Both the position numbers and the translations under genes were made by a program. From JACPVF01 sp964502095 (GTDB taxonomy: Bacteria; Chloroflexota; Anaerolineae; Anaerolineales; Villigracilaceae), in assembly GCA_964502095.1 (NCBI GenBank), contig CAZCUF010000009.1, positions 62,001-126,000 of the forward strand: a stretch of 64,000 nucleotides of DNA, given 5' to 3'. Below are positions 7,822 through 16,104 of the stretch, piece by piece (positions within the stretch are counted from its first letter, which is position 1; each line of letters opens with the position of its first letter). The notes beneath the pieces are model-generated. The model worked only from the letters and a program-made list of their open reading frames with translations. It did not search any database and was not told the DNA's origin.

Positions 7822-9009
7822 ATGCAACGCATCGCTCTGCTCTGCCTCCTGCTCGCGCTGACTTGGGCTTGCGCGCCCCTCACCCCAGCGCCCATCGCGA
7901 CTCTGCCTCCCACCGCAACCTTCATCCCTACTTTCACTCCCACGCCAACCGAAACGCCGGCGCCGGTGCCGCTCTCGGAGATCTTCAAAGGCAACCCCCT
8001 TTTTACCAGCGTGGGTAAGGAAGCGATCAAGTACTTCTCGGTGGAGAACGGAAAACCATATCTCGCCGTTACGGGCCCGACGGAGGTGATTGACCAGATC
8101 GAGGTTGATCCGGGCTCGGCGGGGGTGATCGTGGACGCCTACGACCACCCGCTTCAAGTCGAGGACACCGGTAGCGAGAAACCGCTCACCATCCACGGCG
8201 TTGGCGAAAATGCCAGCCATGTCTACTCCTTTATCCCCGAGACGATGATCACGCTAAATGATAAAGGGGAGACGAAGACCTTCCCCGCCCACTGGGCCGA
8301 AGTGCAGAAGCCGGAATATACATTTGACGAGTTGCATAATGAAGACGGCTCGTGGAATATCGAGCGGCTCACCGAGCAGATCAACAACCCGATAAGATTT
8401 ACGGTGGAGCAGGTGCAAAACGGCGAGTTCGCCCGCTCGGTGCTCTTGAGCGGCTATATGCAACCCGTGCCCGATGATGTCAAGTTTGGCGGCAACGCCC
8501 TGTGGCACGGGGTTGGTGAGCAATTTGGTCCGTTAACTGCGCTTCTTTACTCGGGAGGGCAACACATTCCCTATTTTGCCGTTGCCAGCGTCAACGGAAT
8601 AGATATCGGCGTCAGGCCGTTTAGCATCTGGAACCCGAAAGATCAGGAAAATCCCGACCGCAAACAACTGGCGATTCTTAATCTGGGGCTGGGATCAGAC
8701 CAATTAAGCGGACCGATAAATGAGAGTTATATCAACTACGGTTTTCTTCCGAATCGTAACCCGTTTATTTTGGTGCAAGCAGAAGGGATCGGTGAAGACG
8801 GCCATAAAGAACTAAATTGGATACCACGGGAGTCGCGGCAGGCGCTGGAGGGGTTGCCCGGCAACGATCCGGTAGATATTGAATATATTGGAGGAATAAT
8901 AGCTGAACTTAATGCGAACCCCACTGTTAATCCGGCACTTTGGCAAGCTCATCGTACGGATCCGTTACCAAAAGAAGTTCAAGAAATTATCTGGCTTTTC
9001 TACTTCTAA
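7822..9009 (+). CDS. Lipoprotein of unknown function, paralogue A
   Basis: A 395-residue secreted lipoprotein. Signal peptide with lipobox LTWAC (Cys at residue 17), then a Pro/Thr-rich linker of about 30 residues, then a globular domain without a family I recognise. Distinctive phrases are GKEAIKYFSVENGKPYLAVTG, VLLSGYMQPVPDDVKF, WNPKDQENPDR and ESRQALEGLPGNDPVDI. It has a close paralogue at 10036-11250; the first 200 residues after the linker are nearly the same, while residues about 220-330 and the tail diverge. Promoter, leader and 3' flank are also shared. The stop is followed directly by a palindromic repeat (9012-9057). Confidence 0.8.
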   Translation: MQRIALLCLLLALTWACAPLTPAPIATLPPTATFIPTFTPTPTETPAPVPLSEIFKGNPLFTSVGKEAIKYFSVENGKPYLAVTGPTEVIDQIEVDPGSAGVIVDAYDHPLQVEDTGSEKPLTIHGVGENASHVYSFIPETMITLNDKGETKTFPAHWAEVQKPEYTFDELHNEDGSWNIERLTEQINNPIRFTVEQVQNGEFARSVLLSGYMQPVPDDVKFGGNALWHGVGEQFGPLTALLYSGGQHIPYFAVASVNGIDIGVRPFSIWNPKDQENPDRKQLAILNLGLGSDQLSGPINESYINYGFLPNRNPFILVQAEGIGEDGHKELNWIPRESRQALEGLPGNDPVDIEYIGGIIAELNANPTVNPALWQAHRTDPLPKEVQEIIWLFYF

Positions 9010-9011
9010 CC

Positions 9012-9057
9012 ATTTGTCATTCTGGTAAGCGAGCAAAGCGAGCGCATCCAGAATCCT
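9012..9057. repeat. Palindromic intergenic repeat, copy 1
   Basis: A 46-base sequence found again, unchanged, at 11253-11298, each time right after the stop codon of a lipoprotein paralogue. ATTCTGG and CCAGAAT form a 7-bp stem around a loop containing two GCGAGC units. It is probably either a REP-like element or the 3' edge of the duplicated unit. Confidence 0.7.
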
Positions 9058-9105
9058 GCCTTGATTTTGAATACGATAACGCTTCATTTTTGCTATACTT
9101 TTTTT

Positions 9106-9477
9106 ATGAGGCGGTTTTTGATACTTTTTATTACGGCATTGATTTTTTATCTGTCCTTTACTTCTTCCCCCGTTTATGGGCTTTGCTCTATGCAAAACTG
9201 CGACGGACAGGCCTGCCAGCCGGGACAGAGCTGTCAAAATAACGGTGAATACGGCTGTGAGTGCGTCGGCGTGCCCTATACTCCAGTGCCAACCAGCGGT
9301 GAAGGAGGGGTGGTTTTTGTGTTAAAATCTCGTCACAACAAGGAGCATGAACCATGTCCCGCCTTCACTGGCAAGATTATGTTGTCATTGACCCAGAAAT
9401 CCATCATGGCGAACCGTGTATTAAAGGGACGCGCGTGCCTGTGGCGATCATCGTCGGTAGCATGGCGGATGGAATGA
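9106..9477 (+). CDS. Small Cys-rich secreted protein, probably with a damaged 3' end
   Basis: The ORF starts with ATG 9106 and a clear signal peptide (RRFLILFITALIFYLSF then a small-residue cleavage region). A Cys-rich segment follows with eight cysteines within about 35 residues (NCDGQACQPGQSCQ and GEYGCECVG), reminiscent of small disulfide-rich domains. After about residue 75 the frame runs through the promoter and into the DUF433 gene on another frame, giving an unnatural tail (123 residues in all). The original C-terminus was therefore probably lost, perhaps when the neighbouring toxin-antitoxin pair arrived. A -10-like TATACT (9094-9099) precedes the ATG. Function unknown. Confidence 0.4.
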   Translation: MRRFLILFITALIFYLSFTSSPVYGLCSMQNCDGQACQPGQSCQNNGEYGCECVGVPYTPVPTSGEGGVVFVLKSRHNKEHEPCPAFTGKIMLSLTQKSIMANRVLKGRACLWRSSSVAWRME

Positions 9478-9593
9478 CGATTGACGAGGTCATCCAGGAA
9501 TATCCGCAACTCAAGCACGAGTCCATTCGCGCCGCATTGTCGTATGCGGCGGATGTGGTCCGTCAGGATATTCTTCTGCCGTTGGCGGAATAA
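9354..9593 (+). CDS. DUF433 family antitoxin-like protein
   Basis: A 79-residue DUF433 protein. Family pattern: a start like VIDPEIHHGEPCIKGTRVPV, then a helical DNA-binding-type region (MTIDEVIQEYPQLKHESIRAALSYAA). DUF433 proteins usually pair with DUF5615 or PIN-like toxins and are taken to be antitoxins. AAGGAG lies 8 bases before the ATG and a -10-like TAAAAT lies at 9323-9328. The toxin-like gene starts 5 bases after its stop. Confidence 0.85.
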   Translation: MSRLHWQDYVVIDPEIHHGEPCIKGTRVPVAIIVGSMADGMTIDEVIQEYPQLKHESIRAALSYAADVVRQDILLPLAE

Positions 9594-9598
9594 TCATT

Positions 9599-9961
9599 GT
9601 GGCAATTGCCATCAAAGTTGACGAGGATTTGCCGCGCGCCATCGCACAATTATTGCGGGAGCGCGGCTATGATGCGGTCAGCGTAATGGACCAGCAAATG
9701 GGCGGATGGAAAGACCCGTCTCTGTGGAAAGTTGTTCAAGAAGAAAAACGATTCCTTGTCACTGCCGATAAGGGCTTTGCAGATATACGAACCTATCCGC
9801 CGGGGAAACACACCGGGATTCTGCTCTTGCGTCCCGATGAGGATGGAATTCGCCCCATCGTTGATTTGCTCACCAAAGTTCTGATGTCCTACAAACTGGA
9901 CGATCTTGCGGGAAGCGTTACAGTTGTCACGCCGCGCGGGATTCGAATCCGAAAAGCGTAA
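9599..9961 (+). CDS. DUF5615 PIN-like toxin candidate
   Basis: A 120-residue DUF5615 protein with a PIN-like fold predicted by family. Acidic residues that could form the metal site are seen in KVDEDLPRAIAQLLRERGYD near the N-terminus and LVTADKGFADIRTYPPGKH in the middle. PIN-fold toxins are ribonucleases, but activity in this subgroup has not been established as far as I know. GTG start at 9599. It forms a two-gene unit with the DUF433 gene and sits between the two lipoprotein paralogues. Confidence 0.8.
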   Translation: MAIAIKVDEDLPRAIAQLLRERGYDAVSVMDQQMGGWKDPSLWKVVQEEKRFLVTADKGFADIRTYPPGKHTGILLLRPDEDGIRPIVDLLTKVLMSYKLDDLAGSVTVVTPRGIRIRKA

Positions 9962-10006
9962 GATCAGCCGCGCGTGTAGACGGTCTTTATAGGCGGGGGC
10001 GCTTGA

Positions 10007-10012
10007 TATAAT
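10007..10012 (+). promoter_or_regulatory. -10 box of second lipoprotein paralogue
   Basis: TATAAT followed by the same 23-base leader and Shine-Dalgarno (AAGGACGG) as paralogue A. Similarity between the copies begins at this hexamer, so it marks the left edge of the duplicated unit. Confidence 0.5.
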
Positions 10013-10035
10013 CGCCTCATTCAAGGACGGTTGAC

Positions 10036-11250
10036 ATGCAACGCATCGCTCTGCTCTGCCTCCTGCTCGCGCTGACCGCGGCTTGCGCGCCCCTCACTCC
10101 TGCTCCCACCGCGACCTTCACCCCCGCGCCGACTGAGACTCTCGCGCCGACGAAGACTTTCGCGCCGACGGCGACGCCGGTGTCGCTCCAGGAGATCTTC
10201 AAAGACAACCCCCTTTTTACCAGCGTGGGTAAGGAAGCGATCGAGTACTTCTCGGTGGAGAACGAAAAAACCTATCTCGCCGTTACGGGCCCGACGGGGG
10301 TGATTGACCAGATCGAGGTTGATCCGGACTCGGCGGGGGTGATCGTGGACGCCTACGGCCACACGCTTCAAGTCGAGGACACCGGTAGCGAGAAACCGCT
10401 CACCATCCACGGCTTCGGCGAAAATGCCAGCCGGGTCTACTCCTATATCCCCGAGACGACGATCACGCTCAACGATAAAGGCGAGACGAAGACCTTCCCC
10501 GCCCACTGGGCCGAAGTGCAGAAGCCGGAATATACATTTGACCAGTTGCACAATAAAGACGGCTCGTGGAACATCGAGCGCCTCACCGAGCAGATCAACA
10601 ACCCGCTGCGGTTCACGGTGGATCAGGTGCAAAACGGCGAGCTGGCCCGCTCGGTGCTCTTGAGCGGCTATATGCAGCCCGTGCCCGATGATGTGAAATT
10701 TACAGGCAATTCTTTGTGGCACGGACCTGGTGAACAACTTGGTGCGGGGACTGATCTTCTTCATTCGGGAACACAACATATTCCTTTTTTTGCAGTAGTC
10801 AATGTCGGCGGAATAGATATCGGTGTCCGGCCGGTGAGCACCTGGAACCCGAAGGATCAGGAAAATCCCGACCGCCGCCAGCAATTGATCCTTAATCTTG
10901 GGATAGGAACGGACTATCTTGATGAACAGAATAATAAAGTTTATCTGGATTTTGCTTTCCTACCTAATCGATACCCGAACATAATTGTTGAGGGAAAGGA
11001 AATTGGCATCAATGGGCACAAAGAACTTGAATGGCTCCCGCGCGAGTCGCGGCAAGCGCTGGAGGGGCTGCCCGGCAACGACCCGGTAGACATTCAATTT
11101 TTGGGAGGAACAATAAAAGTTGATGTGCCAGAGATAGGCACAAATTCGAAACCTTCTTCGGGATGGGATTATCCGAACCTGTGGCAATGGAACTATAATG
11201 AGCCATTACCAAAAGCAGTTCAAGAACTTATCTGGCTTTTCTACTTTTAA
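10036..11250 (+). CDS. Lipoprotein of unknown function, paralogue B
   Basis: A 404-residue lipoprotein with lipobox LTAAC (Cys at residue 17) and a Pro/Thr/Ala linker, paralogous to 7822-9009. The block from the linker through VLLSGYMQPVPDDVKF is almost identical to paralogue A at both DNA and protein level. The following region (FTGNSLWHGPGEQLGAGTD and on) is clearly different, and the C-terminal third alternates between shared and diverged stretches. The last residues (WLFYF) are the same. No known domain recognised; exported and lipid-anchored by inference from the signal. Confidence 0.8.
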   Translation: MQRIALLCLLLALTAACAPLTPAPTATFTPAPTETLAPTKTFAPTATPVSLQEIFKDNPLFTSVGKEAIEYFSVENEKTYLAVTGPTGVIDQIEVDPDSAGVIVDAYGHTLQVEDTGSEKPLTIHGFGENASRVYSYIPETTITLNDKGETKTFPAHWAEVQKPEYTFDQLHNKDGSWNIERLTEQINNPLRFTVDQVQNGELARSVLLSGYMQPVPDDVKFTGNSLWHGPGEQLGAGTDLLHSGTQHIPFFAVVNVGGIDIGVRPVSTWNPKDQENPDRRQQLILNLGIGTDYLDEQNNKVYLDFAFLPNRYPNIIVEGKEIGINGHKELEWLPRESRQALEGLPGNDPVDIQFLGGTIKVDVPEIGTNSKPSSGWDYPNLWQWNYNEPLPKAVQELIWLFYF

Positions 11251-11252
11251 TC

Positions 11253-11298
11253 ATTTGTCATTCTGGTAAGCGAGCAAAGCGAGCGCATCCAGAATCCT
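11253..11298. repeat. Palindromic intergenic repeat, copy 2
   Basis: Same 46 bases as 9012-9057, placed 2 bases after the stop of lipoprotein paralogue B. Similarity between the two loci ends here, so it is also the right edge of the duplicated unit. Confidence 0.7.
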
Positions 11299-11342
11299 CT
11301 GTCATTTCTGATGTGATAAAACTTCGTTTTTGTTCTTGATTC

Positions 11343-12830
11343 TTACGGCGGGTCCGACCGAATCGTACTACTCAGGTCCGAACATTGACAGGCTTTGACC
11401 GTGATACCGCCGCGGGTTAATGTTCCCTGATAGGCATCCGCGCCGTTGTGAATGATCCAGCCTTCGAGATCGAACGGGATCGCGCTGTCTGCCGGGAGCC
11501 ATTCGCCGTTATATTTGCGGGCGATGTGCACGTGTGTGCCGGTCGCTTCGCCGCCCTGACAGGATGGATAGCCGATCGGATCGCCGGTATGCAGGACCTT
11601 TCCTACTGCGGCGCGTCCGTCGAGATTGAGATGAAGATAGAAAAGCGCCCAGCCTGTGCGCTCGTCGCCGTCGCCATCCAGGTCGAGAATTAAACCGTCG
11701 GCTTCGGAGCGAACGACCAGGCCGTCCGCCATGGCCACGACATAATTTTGCGGATCGGGCGCGAAACAACCGTGATATTGTGACGGGGGCGCGAAGTCAA
11801 CGGCAGAGTAAGGCAGGCCTTTGCCAAATCCGGTATGTGGACCGCCGGTATAACTCCAGGTTTGGCCTGCGGGAAATGGGAGGATCAAGGCAGGTTGATG
11901 CAGGCTTCCGGGAATCAGAATCGTTTGATTTTGCCAGGGATCGCCGAATAATTTCTTATAGATGTTGATCAGCCCTTGCGGCCCGGTGGCGCGCGTGAAT
12001 GAATCGCCGGAGTAGAGTTTGGAAAAATAATATTGAATCGCCACCGAGCCTGCGTTCTCCCAGGGATCGGGACGTACGATCTTGGTATCCGGCAGGTCGA
12101 ACTCCAGCAAACTGCCAGTACGCCAGCCGTAATAGCCGTTATTGAGCGTGTTGGCTACGCCCACCAATTGCAGGTAAACGCTTTCGTAATAAAGTTGCTT
12201 GTAGCCCAAAATATATTTTGTTTTGGGCGGCGCGGGTTGCGACAACGCGCCGGCCTGATATTCCATGATGGCCAGTAATAAACGCGGGCTGATGCTGAAA
12301 TTGACCGCGACGTAGTCCACAATTTCCGCGCCGTTGCGCCAGGCGTCGCCGGCATAGGCGCGGTAATTCTTCAGCCAGCCATCGTGTTCGGCTACGAAGG
12401 CGGAGGTGTTGAACCCGATCAATGCAGGGCCATTGACAAAGGCATTATCCGGCAGGATTTGATACGGATTAGCCCATAGTGCGCGGTAATAAATTGGAAT
12501 CTTCATCGGCAGGCCGGGCGGCATGGTGGTCGCGTCACGCGGGACGATGGGGTTGGCCGCCATGATCTCGGGAACAGTGGTATTGAAGCGCGCCGCCAGC
12601 GCCGGGATGGTATCGCCGGTTTGCGCGGTGTAATCCACCAACTCACCGGGTTTGTAAACTGGACGCGTCGGCAGGGGCGTGGGCTGGTAGGAAGAGTCGA
12701 CAGGCGTCGGGGCGGAGAGAGTCGGTTCTTCGGTTGGGAGTGTGGGGATGCGCGCGCAGGAGGCGAGAGTGAGCGCAGTGACCAGCAAAGCGGTCAGCCG
12801 GCGTTTACGGTTTAGGCGTAGGTGTCGCAT
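11343..12830 (-). CDS. LysM and M23A-type peptidase lipoprotein, third of three
   Basis: A 495-residue lipoprotein (lipobox LASC at residues 22-25) with a Pro/Thr-rich linker, one LysM domain (YTAQTGDTIPALAARFNTTV), a helical middle domain of about 180 residues and a C-terminal M23 metallopeptidase. The zinc site follows the beta-lytic/LasA (M23A) layout: His in GGPH, then Asp 13 residues later in AVDFAP, and HVH in GTHVHIARKYNGEW, with YLHL between. It should cleave peptidoglycan cross-bridges or similar peptides outside the membrane. I chose ATG 12830, giving a clean signal peptide and a 26-base overlap with the upstream paralogue; a longer in-frame reading lacks one. Confidence 0.85.
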   Translation of the reverse strand: MRHLRLNRKRRLTALLVTALTLASCARIPTLPTEEPTLSAPTPVDSSYQPTPLPTRPVYKPGELVDYTAQTGDTIPALAARFNTTVPEIMAANPIVPRDATTMPPGLPMKIPIYYRALWANPYQILPDNAFVNGPALIGFNTSAFVAEHDGWLKNYRAYAGDAWRNGAEIVDYVAVNFSISPRLLLAIMEYQAGALSQPAPPKTKYILGYKQLYYESVYLQLVGVANTLNNGYYGWRTGSLLEFDLPDTKIVRPDPWENAGSVAIQYYFSKLYSGDSFTRATGPQGLINIYKKLFGDPWQNQTILIPGSLHQPALILPFPAGQTWSYTGGPHTGFGKGLPYSAVDFAPPSQYHGCFAPDPQNYVVAMADGLVVRSEADGLILDLDGDGDERTGWALFYLHLNLDGRAAVGKVLHTGDPIGYPSCQGGEATGTHVHIARKYNGEWLPADSAIPFDLEGWIIHNGADAYQGTLTRGGITVKACQCSDLSSTIRSDPP

Positions 12831-14430
12831 CGGGATCGCGGAAAATAATAGACCAGGCCTGGCCGACGGGATCGGCAAGGATGGTTTGATTCCCTCTAAC
12901 CAGCCTGCCTTCATACGGTTTGGTTCCGGCAATGGCAGTCCAGCCGCCCAACACAAATGGGATCGGGCCATCGGCCGCCACCCATTCGCCGTTGTATTTG
13001 CGCACAATGTGAACATGCGTACCTGTGGCGATTCCGCCTTCGCACGAGGCGTGCCCGATGTGATCGTTGGCGCTGACCCATTCGCCGAGTTGGACTCGGT
13101 CCACAGTTGCAATATGGAGATAAACGATCACCCAGCCGGTTTGTTCGTAACCATCGCCGTCCATATCCACGACTACCACGCCGTTCTCGGATCGCACTAC
13201 GAGTCCCGGCGACATGGCTGTGACCCAGGTGGGTGTTTGCGAACAGCCTCCATGATCGGTGGATGGGGCGAAATCGAGCGCGGCTTGCGAACCGTCGTGT
13301 TCCCACGCGCCGTGCGGGCCGCCTGTGAAACTCCATTCCACCTTTGATTGGAACGGCAGTGACAGGGTCGGCTGTTTCAGGCCGGGCGGAAAAATGGGAT
13401 TGACGAGGCTGGCGCGCGCCCACGGATCGCCGAACATTTCCGCGTAGAGCGCGGGAAATCCGCTTTTTGGATCAACGATCTGCGCCCATTGCGATTGGCT
13501 GTGCAGTTGCGCGAAGAGATATTGAATCGCGACCGTACCGGCGTTCAAACGCGGATCGATGCGCAGGCTGGTGCCATCGGGAAAATTTAATTTCGTGATC
13601 GTACCCGTCCGCCAGCCGTAGTACGCGATGGATATCTGATTGACGGCCCAAACCATTTGCGTAAACATGCTTTTATAACGGAAGTTTTCATAGCCCATTG
13701 GGTAATCGGTATGCAATTGATCCACAGGCTGGCCGCTGACCCAGCGGCTTTCATATTCGAGCAGGGCCAATAACAGGCGCGGGTCGATTGAATTCTCGTA
13801 GGCGAGGCGGCGGATCGCCTCCGCGCCGGTCACCCAGCCGGTGGAGCCGAGATATTCATGGTAGGTTTTGAGATAGCCGTTGGTCTGGTTGATGTATGCG
13901 CCTATGTCGAAGCCAACTGCGGTAGCCGTGAAAACGACTTCGCTATCCGGAAGGATTTGAATATTGGGCGTGGTCTTTTCCTTGATGCGATTCGGAAGCA
14001 CCAGCAATGTGCCCGGGTCGATCAACTCCTCCGGCGGCAGGGAAGAATTCGATGCCATGACTTCCGACTCGGCCAGGTTGAATCGGCGCGCCAGACTCGG
14101 GACAGTGTCACCGCTTTGCGTGTAATACAGAATCGGCGCGGTATCGAAAGTGGGGGTTATGCTGGGCTGAATTACGTTGCTCAGCGTCGGGCCGGCGCGC
14201 GTGGGCGTGATGAATGAAGTGATGGCGGTAGGCGTGACGGTCGGCGTCAAAGTTGGAGTTGAGGACGCGGTGGGAAGCGGAGTCCGGCTGGGGACGAATG
14301 CAACCGGATTATCCATCTGAACGGGTGTGGGAGTGTAATACGTTCCCCATAACGATGGAGTTGCACCGCAAGCGAGTTGCAACATGGCCAGAATTATCAA
14401 AGCGATGAGGAGACGTTTCACGCGCGGCAC
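12805..14430 (-). CDS. LysM and M23A-type peptidase lipoprotein, second of three
   Basis: A 541-residue lipoprotein with GTG start, signal peptide and lipobox LQLAC (Cys 21). A long Thr/Pro-rich linker leads to a LysM domain (YYTQSGDTVPSLARRFNLAE), then the middle helical domain, then M23: GGPH, Asp at +13 in AALDFAP, YLHI, and GTHVHIVRKYNGEW. All zinc ligands of the M23A layout are present. It ends in a short Pro-rich tail (ATPTPKP) that overlaps the start of the next paralogue. Cotranscribed with both neighbours. Confidence 0.85.
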   Translation of the reverse strand: MPRVKRLLIALIILAMLQLACGATPSLWGTYYTPTPVQMDNPVAFVPSRTPLPTASSTPTLTPTVTPTAITSFITPTRAGPTLSNVIQPSITPTFDTAPILYYTQSGDTVPSLARRFNLAESEVMASNSSLPPEELIDPGTLLVLPNRIKEKTTPNIQILPDSEVVFTATAVGFDIGAYINQTNGYLKTYHEYLGSTGWVTGAEAIRRLAYENSIDPRLLLALLEYESRWVSGQPVDQLHTDYPMGYENFRYKSMFTQMVWAVNQISIAYYGWRTGTITKLNFPDGTSLRIDPRLNAGTVAIQYLFAQLHSQSQWAQIVDPKSGFPALYAEMFGDPWARASLVNPIFPPGLKQPTLSLPFQSKVEWSFTGGPHGAWEHDGSQAALDFAPSTDHGGCSQTPTWVTAMSPGLVVRSENGVVVVDMDGDGYEQTGWVIVYLHIATVDRVQLGEWVSANDHIGHASCEGGIATGTHVHIVRKYNGEWVAADGPIPFVLGGWTAIAGTKPYEGRLVRGNQTILADPVGQAWSIIFRDPDATPTPKP

Positions 14431-14474
14431 CGAATGGAAATTATACCTTGTTGATCGAGACCGGACTAAGACTC

Positions 14475-16043
14475 TCAGTGCGCGATCTGGTTGAGATCAT
14501 TTTTCCCGTCCCATGCCTCGACCTGTTGACCGCCGCGCGTTAAAAGACCGTCGTATTCCGTTCCGGTTCCGCTCGATGTCCAGCCATTTAAATTGAACGG
14601 CAGATTCCCGTCGGCCGCGATCCATTCACCGTTATAACGCCGTGCCAGATGAACGTGTGTGCCGTTGGCGATTCCGCCCTCGCAGGATGGATGACCGACG
14701 CGGTCGCCCGCGAAGAGATAAGTTCCCGCCGCAACGCGGTCACGCGTTTCGATATGCATATATAGCACCACCCAGCCGGTTTGTTCGTACCCGTCGCCGT
14801 CCAAATCCTGAATCACCGCGCCGTTGGCAGCGCGCGTGATCAATCCATCTGCCGCCGCGGTGACCCAGTGATCGTTTTGCACACAGCCCGCCGCGTCGCT
14901 AGGCGGCGCGAAATCGAGCGCGGCCCAGGCCGAGCCTTCGTCCCATCCGCCATGCGGGCCGCCGGTAAACGACCATGTTTCGCCGGGCGCGAAAGGTAAG
15001 GACATGGGCGGTTGAACGAGGCCGCGCGGCAAAAGCGGTTCGATGGCCAGGTCGAATGAGTTGCCTAATAAAAAGAAATAGGTTTGATACAGGCCGAACG
15101 CGGTGACATCGTTAGTCCATGCGTCCTGCGCATCGAGTTTGGCAAAGAGACCCTGTACGGCGGCTGTGCCGGCATTGATGGTCGGATCGGCTGGAATGAC
15201 ATTACCGTCCGCCAGCACCCAGGTCGAAATGGCATTGACGCGCCACAAATAGAAGCCGCGATTCAATTCGTTGGCGGCCCAGGTAAGCTGGTGATAAAGG
15301 CCGGCGTGATTCGTCTCCACAAAGCCGAGCGGATAATCTGTTGGAGCCGCATCCGGATTGGTGACCCAGCCGCTTTTGTATTCGACCAGCGCCAGCAATA
15401 AACGCGGATTGACCGAATAATTCTGGCACACCAATGTAATGATATCCGCGGCGTTCATCGTTTGATCGTTTACGTCTTCGCTGTAGTCGGCAAGATAGCC
15501 GCCTTTGCTTTGGATGAAAGCGTTGATGTCGAATTGCGCGCTGGCTGGGCCGTAAACCAACTCAGAGTCGGGGATGATCTTGAACGACGGACCGACCGCG
15601 CCCGGTTCCGGCGCGGGGATGTTGAGAGTCGCGCCCACCGAAAGCAGATTTGGATCGCTCAACTGATTGGCCTGCATCAACGCATCGACACTGACGCCGT
15701 AGTTTTGAGCGATACTGCCCAATGTGTCTCCAGCCTGAACCACGTATTGATCCGCGCTTTGGCGCGGCGTGGGAAGTGTGCGCGGTGTATCCGGTGTGGG
15801 GGAGAGGATCGGTAAATTGGGGTCGTGGGTGGCAGGTAACGTCACAGAGAGCGGAGCGCGCGTCGGCGTAGGACCAGGCGTTCGGGTGGGTTGAGGCGTT
15901 CCATCCGCAGATTGAGCGGCTCCGCCATTGTTCAATGAAACGAACGGATCGTATGTCGGATAAGGTGTGGCTGTGGAGCCTGCGGGGGAACAGGCGGAGA
16001 CGATCAGAATCAAAAGCAAAATCCAAGCTGTATTTTGGCGCAT
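14475..16043 (-). CDS. LysM and M23A-type peptidase lipoprotein, first of three
   Basis: A 522-residue lipoprotein, lipobox IVSAC (Cys 18). LysM domain with VVQAGDTLGSIAQNYGVS near residue 100, a helical middle domain, and a C-terminal M23 domain with GGPH, Asp at +13 (AALDFAP), YMHI and GTHVHLARRYNGEW. It shares the whole architecture with the two downstream genes, so the cluster arose by tandem duplication. The gap to the next gene is 44 bases. Expected role: cell-wall or matrix remodelling at the outer surface; the substrate cannot be read from sequence. Confidence 0.85.
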   Translation of the reverse strand: MRQNTAWILLLILIVSACSPAGSTATPYPTYDPFVSLNNGGAAQSADGTPQPTRTPGPTPTRAPLSVTLPATHDPNLPILSPTPDTPRTLPTPRQSADQYVVQAGDTLGSIAQNYGVSVDALMQANQLSDPNLLSVGATLNIPAPEPGAVGPSFKIIPDSELVYGPASAQFDINAFIQSKGGYLADYSEDVNDQTMNAADIITLVCQNYSVNPRLLLALVEYKSGWVTNPDAAPTDYPLGFVETNHAGLYHQLTWAANELNRGFYLWRVNAISTWVLADGNVIPADPTINAGTAAVQGLFAKLDAQDAWTNDVTAFGLYQTYFFLLGNSFDLAIEPLLPRGLVQPPMSLPFAPGETWSFTGGPHGGWDEGSAWAALDFAPPSDAAGCVQNDHWVTAAADGLITRAANGAVIQDLDGDGYEQTGWVVLYMHIETRDRVAAGTYLFAGDRVGHPSCEGGIANGTHVHLARRYNGEWIAADGNLPFNLNGWTSSGTGTEYDGLLTRGGQQVEAWDGKNDLNQIAH

Positions 16044-16104
16044 GGGCGGGATTGTACCTTACTCTTGTTTACGTCCGAGACGAGCAGTTTGGTAATTCGA
16101 TGAT

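Noticed and set aside
10021..10884. 287-residue minus-strand ORF within lipoprotein paralogue B, also seen partly in paralogue A
   Set aside because: Its presence in both copies follows from the duplication of the real gene on the plus strand, which has a signal peptide and promoter.
11343..14999. Apparent loss of the first zinc His in the M23 domains (YSAVD, QAALD, WAALD instead of HxxxD)
   Set aside because: The His is present 13 residues earlier in GGPH in all three proteins, which is the M23A (LasA/beta-lytic) spacing, so the active site is complete.
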